DNA of 64,000 nucleotides. Source: Neobacillus niacini (GTDB lineage: Bacteria > Bacillota > Bacilli > Bacillales > Cytobacillaceae). Shown one piece after another: positions 9,048 to 16,944 of the stretch. The stretch is from the NCBI RefSeq assembly GCF_030817595.1, contig NZ_JAUSZN010000001.1:4595501-4659500 (forward strand), in the 5' to 3' direction. The translations under genes and the position numbers were made by a program. Below the pieces are notes generated by a model. The model saw only the letters and a list, made by a program, of their open reading frames with translations, was not told the origin of the DNA and did no database searches. How positions within the stretch are numbered: the stretch's first letter is position 1; every line of letters begins with the position of its first letter.

Positions 9048-9104
9048 GGAATGAGAAAGCAGCCCAGGTTGGGGTGCGCAAATTTCATAATTGGAGGCTC
9101 CTAC

Positions 9105-10139
9105 ATGAAAAAATTCAAACCACTCATCCTACTAGCGTCATTCTTATTTGCCCTCACCCTGCTCATTCCGGCGGTTCTAGTGTTGCCATTTGGAGATGGG
9201 AAGGTCAGCGGCAAATTAGGTGAAGACCTATCCAACAAGGCCCCAAATAACGAAACTGCAAACAATTCGACAGCAGACGCTGCAGTAGAAGTAGCAGTCT
9301 ACCGCTCCACTAAAGGGCAAATCGATAACGTTCCACTAGAAGATTATCTTGTTGGGGTGGTTGCAGCTGAAATGCCGGTTGAGTTCAAGGAGGAAGCCTT
9401 GAAGGCTCAAGCTCTGACAGCGAGGACTTATATCGTTAAAAAAATGCTCAGCAAAGACAATGTCGATGTTCCTGAAGGTGCACAGGTAACGGACACCCAG
9501 CTCCATCAGGTCTATCTTAGCGAAGCGGAAATGAGAAATAACTGGGGAATGGAATTTGAATCGAATTATGCCAAAATCCTTTCAGCTGTCCGCGCTACAA
9601 GCGGTCAAATCTTAACCTATGACGGTCAAGCAATCGACGCCTCCTTCTTCTCGACCAGTAATGGCTATACGGAAAACTCTGAGGACTACTGGAATAATGA
9701 AATGCCATACCTGCGCAGCGTATCAAGCCCATGGGACAAAAAATCTCCGAAATTCAATTCTGTTAAGGAAGTCACCGTCAAACAATTCGAAGCGGCACTT
9801 GGAGTCAAGGTGGGAGCAAGCGGGACGATTGGAAAAATTGTTGAGCGAACTGCCGGCAAACGGGTCGCGAAAGTCGATTTCAGCGGCAAGGTCCTGACCG
9901 GAAAAGAAATTCGTGAAAAATTGGATTTACGCTCATCGGATTTTGACTGGGAACGGAAAGGAAACAGCATTGTGATTACCACCCGCGGCTTCGGACACGG
10001 CGTAGGCATGAGCCAGTACGGCGCAAACGGCATGGCTGCCGATGGGAAGGACTATCAAGAGATCGTGAAGCACTACTACCAGGGAGTTGAAGTGACTTCG
10101 GCGGATAGTATGTTGGCGACGATAACCGCGCAGAAATAA
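9105..10139 (+). CDS. spoIID: Stage II sporulation protein D
   Basis: A 344-residue membrane-anchored murein hydrolase of the DMP engulfment complex. It cuts peptidoglycan glycan strands as the mother cell engulfs the forespore. The N-terminal anchor KPLILLASFLFALTLLIP is followed by the SpoIID domain: YLVGVVAAEMPVEFKEEALK carries the catalytic Glu region, ALTARTY follows, and the C-terminus has GFGHGVGMSQYGANGMA. The ATG at 9105 follows TTGGAGG; the frame extends upstream to 8985 but without an SD. A terminator follows, then a remarkable repeat region. Confidence 0.96.
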   Translation: MKKFKPLILLASFLFALTLLIPAVLVLPFGDGKVSGKLGEDLSNKAPNNETANNSTADAAVEVAVYRSTKGQIDNVPLEDYLVGVVAAEMPVEFKEEALKAQALTARTYIVKKMLSKDNVDVPEGAQVTDTQLHQVYLSEAEMRNNWGMEFESNYAKILSAVRATSGQILTYDGQAIDASFFSTSNGYTENSEDYWNNEMPYLRSVSSPWDKKSPKFNSVKEVTVKQFEAALGVKVGASGTIGKIVERTAGKRVAKVDFSGKVLTGKEIREKLDLRSSDFDWERKGNSIVITTRGFGHGVGMSQYGANGMAADGKDYQEIVKHYYQGVEVTSADSMLATITAQK

Positions 10140-10149
10140 GTATTGGGAG

Positions 10150-10177
10150 AGTCAGGCCTTGTGGGTCTGGCTTTTTT
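10150..10177 (+). terminator. Terminator after spoIID
   Basis: Stem AGTCAGGCC/GGTCTGGCT (two G-T pairs) with a 5-nt loop, then six T. Confidence 0.8.
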
Positions 10178-10198
10178 GTTTGGGTGGGCGGGCAGGCA

Positions 10199-10922
10199 GG
10201 CACATAAAGTGGTTGATATGGCACGTATATTTAGGAAACGGCACATAAACTAAAAACTTGGCACGTAAATTCCAGAATCGGCACGAAAGCGGGATTTTCC
10301 TATAAAAGGTCATTTATTTTTAGACCTAGGTCAATGGACAAGGTAAAGAAATCGCCTCGAACTTGTTTATAATCCAATTACAATGACCTGAGCCCGGCAT
10401 TCGCCAGGCTTTTTGTTGAGTTTGGCACGTAATACAGGATTTTGGCACGTAAAATTAGGAAACGGCACATAAACTAAAAACTTGGCAAGTAAATTCCAGA
10501 ATCGGCACGAAAGCGGGATTTTCCTATAAAAGGTCATTTGTTTTTTAGACCTAGGTCAATGGACAAGGTAAAGAAATCGCCTCGAACTTGTTTATAATCC
10601 AATTACAATGACTTGAGCCCGGCATTCGCCAGGCTTTTTGTTGAGTTTGGCACGTAATACAGGATTTTGGCACGTAAAATTAGGAAACGGCACATAAACA
10701 AAAAATTTGGCACGTAAATTCCAGAATCGTCACGAAAGCGGGATTTTCCTATAAAAGGTCGTTTATTTTTAGACCAAGGTCAATGGACAAGGTAAACAAA
10801 TCGCCTCGAACTTGTTTATAATCCAATTACAATGACCTGAGCCCGTCATTCGCCAGGCTTTTTAGTGAGTTTGGCGCGTAAAACAGGATTTTGGCACGTA
10901 AATCCCAAAAAAGGCACGTATC
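10199..10922 (+). repeat. Triplicated terminator-like hairpin plus 20-nt-pitch GGCACGTAAA array
   Basis: Words of the form GGCACGTAAA or GGCACATAAA start at 10199, 10220, 10240, 10260, 10280; 10424, 10444, 10464, 10484, 10504; 10649, 10669, 10689, 10709, 10729; and 10873, 10893, 10913. All steps inside a group are exactly 20 nt except the first (21). Superimposed is a direct tandem repeat of 224-225 bp whose copies begin at 10231, 10455 and 10680, nearly identical over their length. Each copy also contains an AGGTC/GACCT inverted repeat and a terminator-like stem AGCCCGGC/GCCAGGCT followed by TTTTT. No open reading frame runs through it. The region separates spoIID from the NERD gene. Confidence 0.9.
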
Positions 10923-11011
10923 CAACCAATGCTCATAAATCTGACACAAGTTTAAGCAGGATTCATTGCTAGATTAGCTGAATTAGTTAGAAAACAGAAA
11001 GGATGATGCAA

Positions 11012-11972
11012 TTGATCATGAAAGATTGCAAGCCAACATTAAGAATGGAAAAGTTTGAGGCGCTTTTAAGGAGTGTAGTGGATAATCATTGGCAAAGGTA
11101 CGAAATTTTAACTCAATATAACAACTGGCTGTTAGGTTTTCGAGGGGAAGAGTCGGTTATGTTCTACTTGGACCTTGTTTCAAATGAAGATTATAGGATT
11201 TATCATGATATCCGTCTTCCATTAGGAAAATATTTTTTCCAAATTGATATTCTTCTTATATGTCCCCGTTTCATACTCGTAATAGAAGTTAAAAACAGAT
11301 CAAAAGATTGGCATTTTGCCAAGCTGCTCAATCAGGTAACCATCGAGGGTAAACGGACCAAAAATCCAATCCTCCAAGCAAAAGTGCAATCGATAAAGCT
11401 AAAACGCTGGTTGACAGAACACCATTTTACCGATATTCCAATCCTTTATCTTTTTGTAAATAGTAATGAAAAATCCAAAATACATATCGATTATGACCAT
11501 AAATACAGTAGAAGTGTTTGTAACAGCGAGCAATTGATTGAGAAAATCGAGCAAATTGAAAAACAATTATAGAAGCGAAATCGTAGAGGAAAAGGAAATA
11601 AGAAAAATGAATCGACTTCTATTAGCAAAAAACACCCCAGATAACCCTGACCTTTTGCAACACTTCAAGCTGACCTCCGAAGACCTTAAAACAGGTGTCC
11701 ATTGCCACGATACAAAATGTAGCTCTGCTGTGATGAGATATCATGCAGGAACATGGACCTGCCCCGTATGCAAAATGAAATCCAAAACGGCCCACCACCA
11801 AAAAATTTACGATTATTTCCTTCTCATTAAACCTTCTATTACGAACGCAGAGGCACGCAAACTTCTACAAATCAAATCCCGAAAAATAATTCATAAATTG
11901 ATTACGGCCATGAATCTACCATGTACAGGGAAGTTCAAAGGCCGAGTCTACCACCAACCGACAACAAATTAA
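11012..11972 (+). pseudogene. NERD-domain protein split by a frameshift
   Basis: Two overlapping frames encode halves of one Bacillus NERD protein of about 320 residues. The first (to 11572) has GFRGEESV, then FQIDILLICPRFILVIEVKN, the nuclease-related core with the acidic and EVK residues, and ends in KIEQIEKQL. The second (from the 11538 frame to 11972) resumes with EIRKMNRLLLAKNTP and carries a Cys-x2-Cys zinc-ribbon-like part and the conserved tail DYFLLIKPSITN...GRVYHQP. Removing one A from the A5 run at 11559-11563 joins them. The likely start is TTG 11012, 8 nt after AAAGGA; ATGs at 11003 and 11006 are alternatives. The N-terminal half may still be made. A sequencing error is the main alternative. 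Confidence 0.8.
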
Positions 11973-11997
11973 AAAACCACCGCGAACCCCGCAGTGG
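11971..11997 (-). terminator. Terminator of the VanZ-like gene
   Basis: Stem CCACCGCG/CGCAGTGG (one mismatch); the A6 at 11971-11976 gives a U-tract on the minus strand, just after the gene's stop. Confidence 0.75.
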
Positions 11998-12003
11998 CTA
12001 CAA

Positions 12004-12420
12004 TTACAATTTCCTCACGAACCCAAGCACCTTCCCTAACCTCACAAATCGACCTTTAAACAGCGCACCGCGAATAAAATAGAAGCACACTAGGATTCCG
12101 GTGACGTCTTTTACGAGGTCAAACCAGGACGCCGAGCGGTAGGCGTAGAAGGATTGGTGGATCTCGTCTGTAAGTCCGTAAAGCCCCGCTATGACGGCAC
12201 AGAGCACGTTTAGCCCCATGGTGAACGGACCACGCCTCGTAAGGAAGGCCAAAACTAGCAATACATATAAAATCGCGAACTCTATTAAATGCAGAGATTC
12301 TTTTATAAAGTGGTCAATCTCTGAATCCGGAAGCTCGACGAAGTGATTGGATGGCAGGCTCGACATAATCCAAATTGCCGTCATATAGGCAATGGGAAGC
12401 AGTCGTAAAACGTATTTCAA
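12004..12420 (-). CDS. VanZ-like family membrane protein
   Basis: A 138-residue protein with four membrane segments. It has the VanZ signature SSLPS near the start, DKxxH-like residues in the second helix (LHLIEFAILYVLL) and YGLTDEIHQSFYAYRSASWFDLVKDVTG. VanZ-type proteins give low-level teicoplanin tolerance in enterococci; the role of Bacillus homologues is unknown. The start is a TTG at 12420, 8 nt after AGGAGG; upstream frame extension has no SD. It is divergent from spoIIQ. Confidence 0.88.
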   Translation of the reverse strand: MKYVLRLLPIAYMTAIWIMSSLPSNHFVELPDSEIDHFIKESLHLIEFAILYVLLVLAFLTRRGPFTMGLNVLCAVIAGLYGLTDEIHQSFYAYRSASWFDLVKDVTGILVCFYFIRGALFKGRFVRLGKVLGFVRKL

Positions 12421-12492
12421 AAAATTTTCCTCCTTTATGCATAAAAAAATATGGTTTATCAAAAAATAAGTTGAAAAAATTTTTTCACTAGT

Positions 12493-12522
12493 GTATATAA
12501 TTCTACTTATCTGTTCAGAATG
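12493..12522 (+). promoter_or_regulatory. Candidate sigma-F promoter of spoIIQ
   Basis: GTATA (12493-12497), 15 nt, then GTTCAGAATG (12513-12522), compared with GYATA-N15-GGNNANANTR. The spacing is exact but the -10 lacks one G, and the implied start would fall very near the SD, so this is tentative. Confidence 0.35.
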
Positions 12523-12540
12523 ATTGCTGAGGTGATGAAA

Positions 12541-13443
12541 ATGAGAGAGGAAGAAAACAAACGATCTTCTCAAAGTTCCAGTGTTACACGCTTTTTCAAA
12601 AAGCGTTGGGTATTTCCAGCCATTTATATTGCAAGTGCAGCAATCATTCTGACAGCAGTTCTTTGGTATCAAAGCGGCGACAACGCAACAGACAAGTACG
12701 GCTACGAGTCTTCAGACCTAACTGGTAAGAAGAACGATGCTCCGGCACTTGAAGTAAACTCGAGCTTAGAGAACTTAAAAATGCCTGTGAAAGATCCTAT
12801 GACTGCAGTAGTCAAAATGGAATTCTATGATTTCAATGCAAGTGAAGAAAAACAGGAAGCAGCATTAGTATTTTACAACAATACCTATGTTCCGCATACT
12901 GGTGTTGACTTCACATCCAAAGATGGCGAAACATTCGAAGTAGTATCTGCCCTAAGTGGAACAGTATCGAGAGTAGAAGAAGACGCAACCCTTGGTAATG
13001 TCATTGAAATTGAACACGATAAAGGTATTGTAACACAATATCAATCAGTTCAAGACGTGAAGGTTGAGGTTGGCGAAAAGGTAAAGCAAGGACAAGTTCT
13101 TGCCATGGCTGGACAAAGCTTGTTTGATGAAGAATCTGGAACGCATGTACATTTTGAAATCCGTAAAGATGGTGTAGCAGTGAATCCTACTAAGTTTTTC
13201 AATAAACCAGTAAGTGATTTACATGACGCAAATACAACGGAGCAAAAATCAGTAGATGATGCAAAGCAACAAATGATAGAAGAACCAACTGGTGACGAAG
13301 AAGCTCCGGCAAAAGAGGAAACTCCTTCTAAAGAAGAAGCTCCATCTAAAAAGGAAGCTCCATCAAAAGATGAAACTCCTTCAGATGAAGGAACACCATC
13401 CGATGACAATTCTTCTGAGTCCACAGAAAAAACAAACTCTTAA
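12541..13443 (+). CDS. spoIIQ: Stage II sporulation protein Q (LytM/M23 domain)
   Basis: A 300-residue forespore membrane protein that pairs with mother-cell SpoIIIAH across the septum during engulfment. One membrane segment (about residues 30-48) is followed by an LytM domain (about 117-222) and a low-complexity acidic tail of repeated E-x-P-S-K units (about 255-300). In B. subtilis the LytM site is degenerate because Ser replaces a zinc His. Here all ligands look present: H119 and D123 in PHTGVD, and H202 and H204 in THVHF. The ATG at 12541 follows GAGGTG at 6 nt. It is expected to be sigma-F controlled. Confidence 0.94.
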   Translation: MREEENKRSSQSSSVTRFFKKRWVFPAIYIASAAIILTAVLWYQSGDNATDKYGYESSDLTGKKNDAPALEVNSSLENLKMPVKDPMTAVVKMEFYDFNASEEKQEAALVFYNNTYVPHTGVDFTSKDGETFEVVSALSGTVSRVEEDATLGNVIEIEHDKGIVTQYQSVQDVKVEVGEKVKQGQVLAMAGQSLFDEESGTHVHFEIRKDGVAVNPTKFFNKPVSDLHDANTTEQKSVDDAKQQMIEEPTGDEEAPAKEETPSKEEAPSKKEAPSKDETPSDEGTPSDDNSSESTEKTNS

Positions 13444-13459
13444 TCGTAACAAAGGGGAA

Positions 13460-13487
13460 AGGGGAATCTACCTTCCTCTTTTTTTTG
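13460..13487 (+). terminator. Terminator after spoIIQ
   Basis: Short stem AGGGGAA/TTCCTCT followed by eight T. The stem is weak but the U-tract is strong. Confidence 0.6.
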
Positions 13488-13583
13488 TCTTAAAAAATCA
13501 ACCTCAGGATCTTAACTACAATCCTAACTAAAAACAACCTTTACCTAAATATGTTAAAATGGGTATTAAAGGGGGGAGTTTTT

Positions 13584-15584
13584 TTGAAAAAAATCATTAG
13601 GCTGCTGTTCATGGCAGCACTATTTGTAATCGTGGCAGCTGGCTGCAGCAAGGAGCCGACGCCTCAGGACCGATTTGATGCCTACATAAAGCTTTGGAAT
13701 GAACAAAAGTTTGATAAGATGTATGATTACCTCACAGAGGGTTCCAAAGAGGTCATTTCGAAGGAAGACTTCACGAACCGCTATCAAAAAATCTACGATG
13801 ACCTGCAAATTAAAGACCTCAAGATAACCTTCGATAAACCGGGCGAAGAAGAAGAGCTGGCAAAGGATGAAGACACTGTCAATTATGATTTTTCTGCATC
13901 GATGAATAGTATTGCAGGAGAAATCCAATTTACACACAAAGCTAAGATGAAAAAAGAAGAACGAGACAAAAAGAATAATTGGTATGTCGATTGGAACACG
14001 ACCTATATTTTTCCTCAATTGAAGGATGGCGACAAGATTGGCATCAGTAATACAACGCCAACACGCGGGCAAATTTTTGACCGTGCTGGCAATGGATTGG
14101 CTGTGAATGGACAGGTATATGAAGTCGGAGTGGTCCCAGGGAAGCTTGAGGGACAGAAGGAGCCTGTTATTCAGCAGCTTTCCAGCCTGTTAAAAATGAC
14201 ACCAGAGCAAATTGAGAAGGCGATTACCGCCAGCTGGGTGAAGCCGGATTTGTTTGTACCGTTAAAGAAGGTATCGATGGACGATACGGAGCGTATCGCT
14301 CAATTAGTGGCCTTAGAACCTGTACAAACAAAAAAAGTGGGGGCGCGCATTTATCCCTATAGGGAGGCCGCAGCACATTTGATTGGCTATGTTGGCTCGA
14401 TTACCGCGGAAGAGCTCGAAAAGCTTAAGGATAAGGGTTATACAAGCACAGATTTCATTGGAAAAAGAGGGCTTGAGGAAGTTTTTGACGAACAGCTGAA
14501 AGGGAAAAGCGGCGTTAAAATTACCATTAAGAAACCTGATGGCAGTACGGAAACACTTGCTGAAAAGGCAGTTGAAAATGGTCAGGATATAAAGCTTACC
14601 ATTGATATTAATTTACAGAACAGCCTATATGCAGAGCTTGTTGGTGAGGCAGGCGCAGGAGCGGCGATAGACCCTGTAACAGGTGAGACACTGGCGCTTG
14701 TCAGCTCGCCATCATTTGACCCAAATCAAGCCACTCTGGGCTTCTCAAGTGACGAGTGGAAACAGCTTCAGGAAAACCCGCAAAAGCCGATGACAACCAG
14801 GTTTAATAAGGCATTTGCACCGGGTTCCGTGTTTAAGCCGCTTACTGCGTCTATCGGGCTAAAGAATAACATTATTACCCCGGAGCAAACGATGGATATT
14901 AAGGGATTAAAATGGCAAAAGGGTGCTTCATGGGGCAATTATTATGTAACGAGAGTTCACGAAGCTAATCCTGTTAATTTAGAAAAAGCAATGGTGTTCT
15001 CGGATAATATTTATTTTGCACAGACGGCGCTAGGAATTGGCAAAGACACACTCACTGCTGGGTTGAAGGAATTCGGCTTTGAAGAAGAGTCAGATTATCC
15101 GTTCCCGCTTGAAAAATCAACCATAGGTAATTTGGATAAAGAAATTGCCTTAGCAGACTCCGGCTACGGTCAGGGACAAATTCAAATGAGTATCGTTCAT
15201 TTAATGCAGACCTATACTCCATTTGTGAACGGTGGCAATATGATTAAACCAAGTCTGATCCTAGACACTGAAAAAAGTGAAAAGCAAGTCGTTTCATCTG
15301 AAATCGCTACAACACTTTCATCGCAGTTAAGAAAGGTCGTCGGTGACTCGGAAGGTACGGCGCATTCTGCTGAAATGGCAGACTACCCACTCGCAGGTAA
15401 AACCGGTACCGCTGAAATCAAACAAAAGCAAGGCGAAAAAGGGACGGAGAACGGCTGGTTCATTGCCTACAACTCCAACTCACCTAGTTTGATGGTCGCA
15501 ATGATGGTCGAAAATGTTCTGGATCGCGGCGGTTCGCAGATTCCAGTGAAAAAAGTAAAAAATGTCTTTATGAAACTCAAGTAA
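13584..15584 (+). CDS. pbpC: Penicillin-binding protein 3-like lipoprotein (class B transpeptidase)
   Basis: The 666-residue lipoprotein has lipobox VAAGC and then an NTF2-like MecA N-terminal domain (about residues 30-145), a PBP dimer domain and a transpeptidase domain. The transpeptidase motifs are GSVFK with catalytic Ser415, SDN (about 475), and KTGTAE at Lys606. It cross-links peptidoglycan outside the membrane. The arrangement matches B. subtilis PbpC and the PBP2a-type proteins; nothing in the sequence proves low beta-lactam affinity. The start is a TTG at 13584 after GGGGGGAG. A strong terminator follows. Confidence 0.9.
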   Translation: MKKIIRLLFMAALFVIVAAGCSKEPTPQDRFDAYIKLWNEQKFDKMYDYLTEGSKEVISKEDFTNRYQKIYDDLQIKDLKITFDKPGEEEELAKDEDTVNYDFSASMNSIAGEIQFTHKAKMKKEERDKKNNWYVDWNTTYIFPQLKDGDKIGISNTTPTRGQIFDRAGNGLAVNGQVYEVGVVPGKLEGQKEPVIQQLSSLLKMTPEQIEKAITASWVKPDLFVPLKKVSMDDTERIAQLVALEPVQTKKVGARIYPYREAAAHLIGYVGSITAEELEKLKDKGYTSTDFIGKRGLEEVFDEQLKGKSGVKITIKKPDGSTETLAEKAVENGQDIKLTIDINLQNSLYAELVGEAGAGAAIDPVTGETLALVSSPSFDPNQATLGFSSDEWKQLQENPQKPMTTRFNKAFAPGSVFKPLTASIGLKNNIITPEQTMDIKGLKWQKGASWGNYYVTRVHEANPVNLEKAMVFSDNIYFAQTALGIGKDTLTAGLKEFGFEEESDYPFPLEKSTIGNLDKEIALADSGYGQGQIQMSIVHLMQTYTPFVNGGNMIKPSLILDTEKSEKQVVSSEIATTLSSQLRKVVGDSEGTAHSAEMADYPLAGKTGTAEIKQKQGEKGTENGWFIAYNSNSPSLMVAMMVENVLDRGGSQIPVKKVKNVFMKLK

Positions 15585-15615
15585 CAGAAACCAGTCATTG
15601 GTTTCTGTTTTTTTT
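15585..15615 (+). terminator. Terminator after pbpC
   Basis: Perfect 9-bp stem CAGAAACCA/TGGTTTCTG with a 5-nt loop, then eight T. Confidence 0.9.
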
Positions 15616-15671
15616 AGGATATTTGGACCAAATAAAAGCAAAAATAACATTTAAAAGACGGGAGAACTAAA

Positions 15672-16436
15672 TTGAGCCAATATCCTCAAGCCCGAAGACA
15701 AAGGGCGCACTTATCACAATTTACAACCACTGTTTTTTACCCAAGGAACCCTTGGGTTGTGGCCTTTTTTTCATTTTCTTACCCAGGATTCGGCCATTTA
15801 TTGCTTCATCGTTATGTTGCTGGATTTATCCTCATCCTTTGGGAAACCTTTATTAATCAAAGTGCAAAAATAAATCTTGGAATATTTTATACGTTAACAG
15901 GTGATTTTTCGAAAGCGATGGATGTGATAGACGAGCAATGGCTGATGGTTTATGTGGCAATTTATATGTTTGGAATTTGGGATGGTTACCGGCAGACAGT
16001 AGACATGAATAAGCAATACATTTTAGCAGACCGAGAGGACGCACCATTGCAGCCGATTGCCATGGGTGCATGGGATATAAACTTTCTAGATAAACGAAAA
16101 CCCTGGGTCGCGGTTCTGTGGTCGGTGTTGTTTCCAGGCCTAGGGCATTTATATATTCATAAAGTTATTGTCGGATTTTTTATCTTTGCCTACACGGTGC
16201 TAATCCTGTATTTTGGGCATCTGCCACAGGCTATTCACCTTACCATGATAGGAGATTTTGATGTAGCTAAACAAATTTTACACATGCAGTGGGCCATGTA
16301 TTTACCTTCTATCTATTTTTTTATCCATTATGACGCTTACGTCGGAGCTATTGATTACAATATTTTATTTGAAAAAGAAATGAAAAAATTTTTACGAGAA
16401 AATTACCAAAAGAAAGACTTCAAATTTCCTTTTTAA
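15672..16436 (+). CDS. Membrane protein with an internally duplicated domain
   Basis: A 254-residue multi-pass protein made of two halves of similar sequence. RNPWV...PGFGHLLLHR...TGDFSKAMDVIDEQW in the first half (about residues 26-110) aligns with RKPWV...PGLGHLYIHK...IGDFDVAKQILHMQW in the second (about 140-225). The PG-GH-Y motif recalls small TM2-like membrane domains, but I do not recognise the family. The start is TTG 15672 after GGGAGA. It lies 16 nt before the next gene, probably in the same transcript. Confidence 0.75.
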   Translation: MSQYPQARRQRAHLSQFTTTVFYPRNPWVVAFFSFSYPGFGHLLLHRYVAGFILILWETFINQSAKINLGIFYTLTGDFSKAMDVIDEQWLMVYVAIYMFGIWDGYRQTVDMNKQYILADREDAPLQPIAMGAWDINFLDKRKPWVAVLWSVLFPGLGHLYIHKVIVGFFIFAYTVLILYFGHLPQAIHLTMIGDFDVAKQILHMQWAMYLPSIYFFIHYDAYVGAIDYNILFEKEMKKFLRENYQKKDFKFPF

Positions 16437-16452
16437 GAAGTGGGTTGAGTGG

Positions 16453-16899
16453 ATGTTTGTTATTGCTACATTTGAGAATTCCATTTATATAGAGCTTGCG
16501 ATTACAGCACTGGAGCAGCAGGGGATCTCAAAGGAATTGATTTTAGCTGCCCCGCTTGATAAGCGGAAGGAACCAAGAAATCTGTTTGATACGATTCATA
16601 AATCAGATGGATTTAGTTTATTTGACGGTCCGTCCATTTTAGGAACCTGTTTAATGCTGCTTGGAGCCATATATGGTTATGAACTGAAATGGGGACCGAT
16701 TCTTTGGGGAATCATTGGAGCTGTTTCAGGACTGCTTTTGGGGTTTCTAATAAAAATGCTGATGCTCAAAAAAAGTAAACGGGGCAGCAAAAATATCTCG
16801 TCAGAAATTGTCCTTATGGTACGGTGTGAGGACCACAAATGGGAAATGGTTGAAAAAATATTATGGGACCATCTGGCTCTCGGTCTTACAAAGATATAA
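16453..16899 (+). CDS. Hypothetical membrane protein with glycine-rich helices
   Basis: 148 residues: an N-terminal soluble part (MFVIATFENSIYIELAITAL), two membrane helices in the middle with a glycine pattern (GIIGAVSGLLLGFLI) and a cytoplasmic tail ending ALGLTKI. Family not recognised. It is downstream of the duplicated-domain membrane protein and probably cotranscribed. A weak SD (GAGTGG) precedes the ATG. Confidence 0.65.
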   Translation: MFVIATFENSIYIELAITALEQQGISKELILAAPLDKRKEPRNLFDTIHKSDGFSLFDGPSILGTCLMLLGAIYGYELKWGPILWGIIGAVSGLLLGFLIKMLMLKKSKRGSKNISSEIVLMVRCEDHKWEMVEKILWDHLALGLTKI

Positions 16900-16902
16900 A
16901 GG

Positions 16903-16935
16903 AGGGTAGACAGATTGAGCAGTCTACCCTTCTAT
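16903..16935. terminator. Bidirectional terminator between convergent genes
   Basis: Perfect 9-bp stem AGGGTAGAC/GTCTACCCT with a 10-nt loop, between the plus-strand membrane gene and the minus-strand lyase. U-tracts are poor on both sides. Confidence 0.65.
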
Positions 16936-16944
16936 TATTGGATG

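Noticed and set aside
9619..10033. Open frames on both strands inside spoIID
   Set aside because: They are shadows of a strong coding sequence with no SD of their own.
10199..10922. CRISPR array
   Set aside because: The conserved word is only about 10 nt and the spacers about 10 nt, well below CRISPR sizes. The spacers recur between the three large copies and no cas gene is present.
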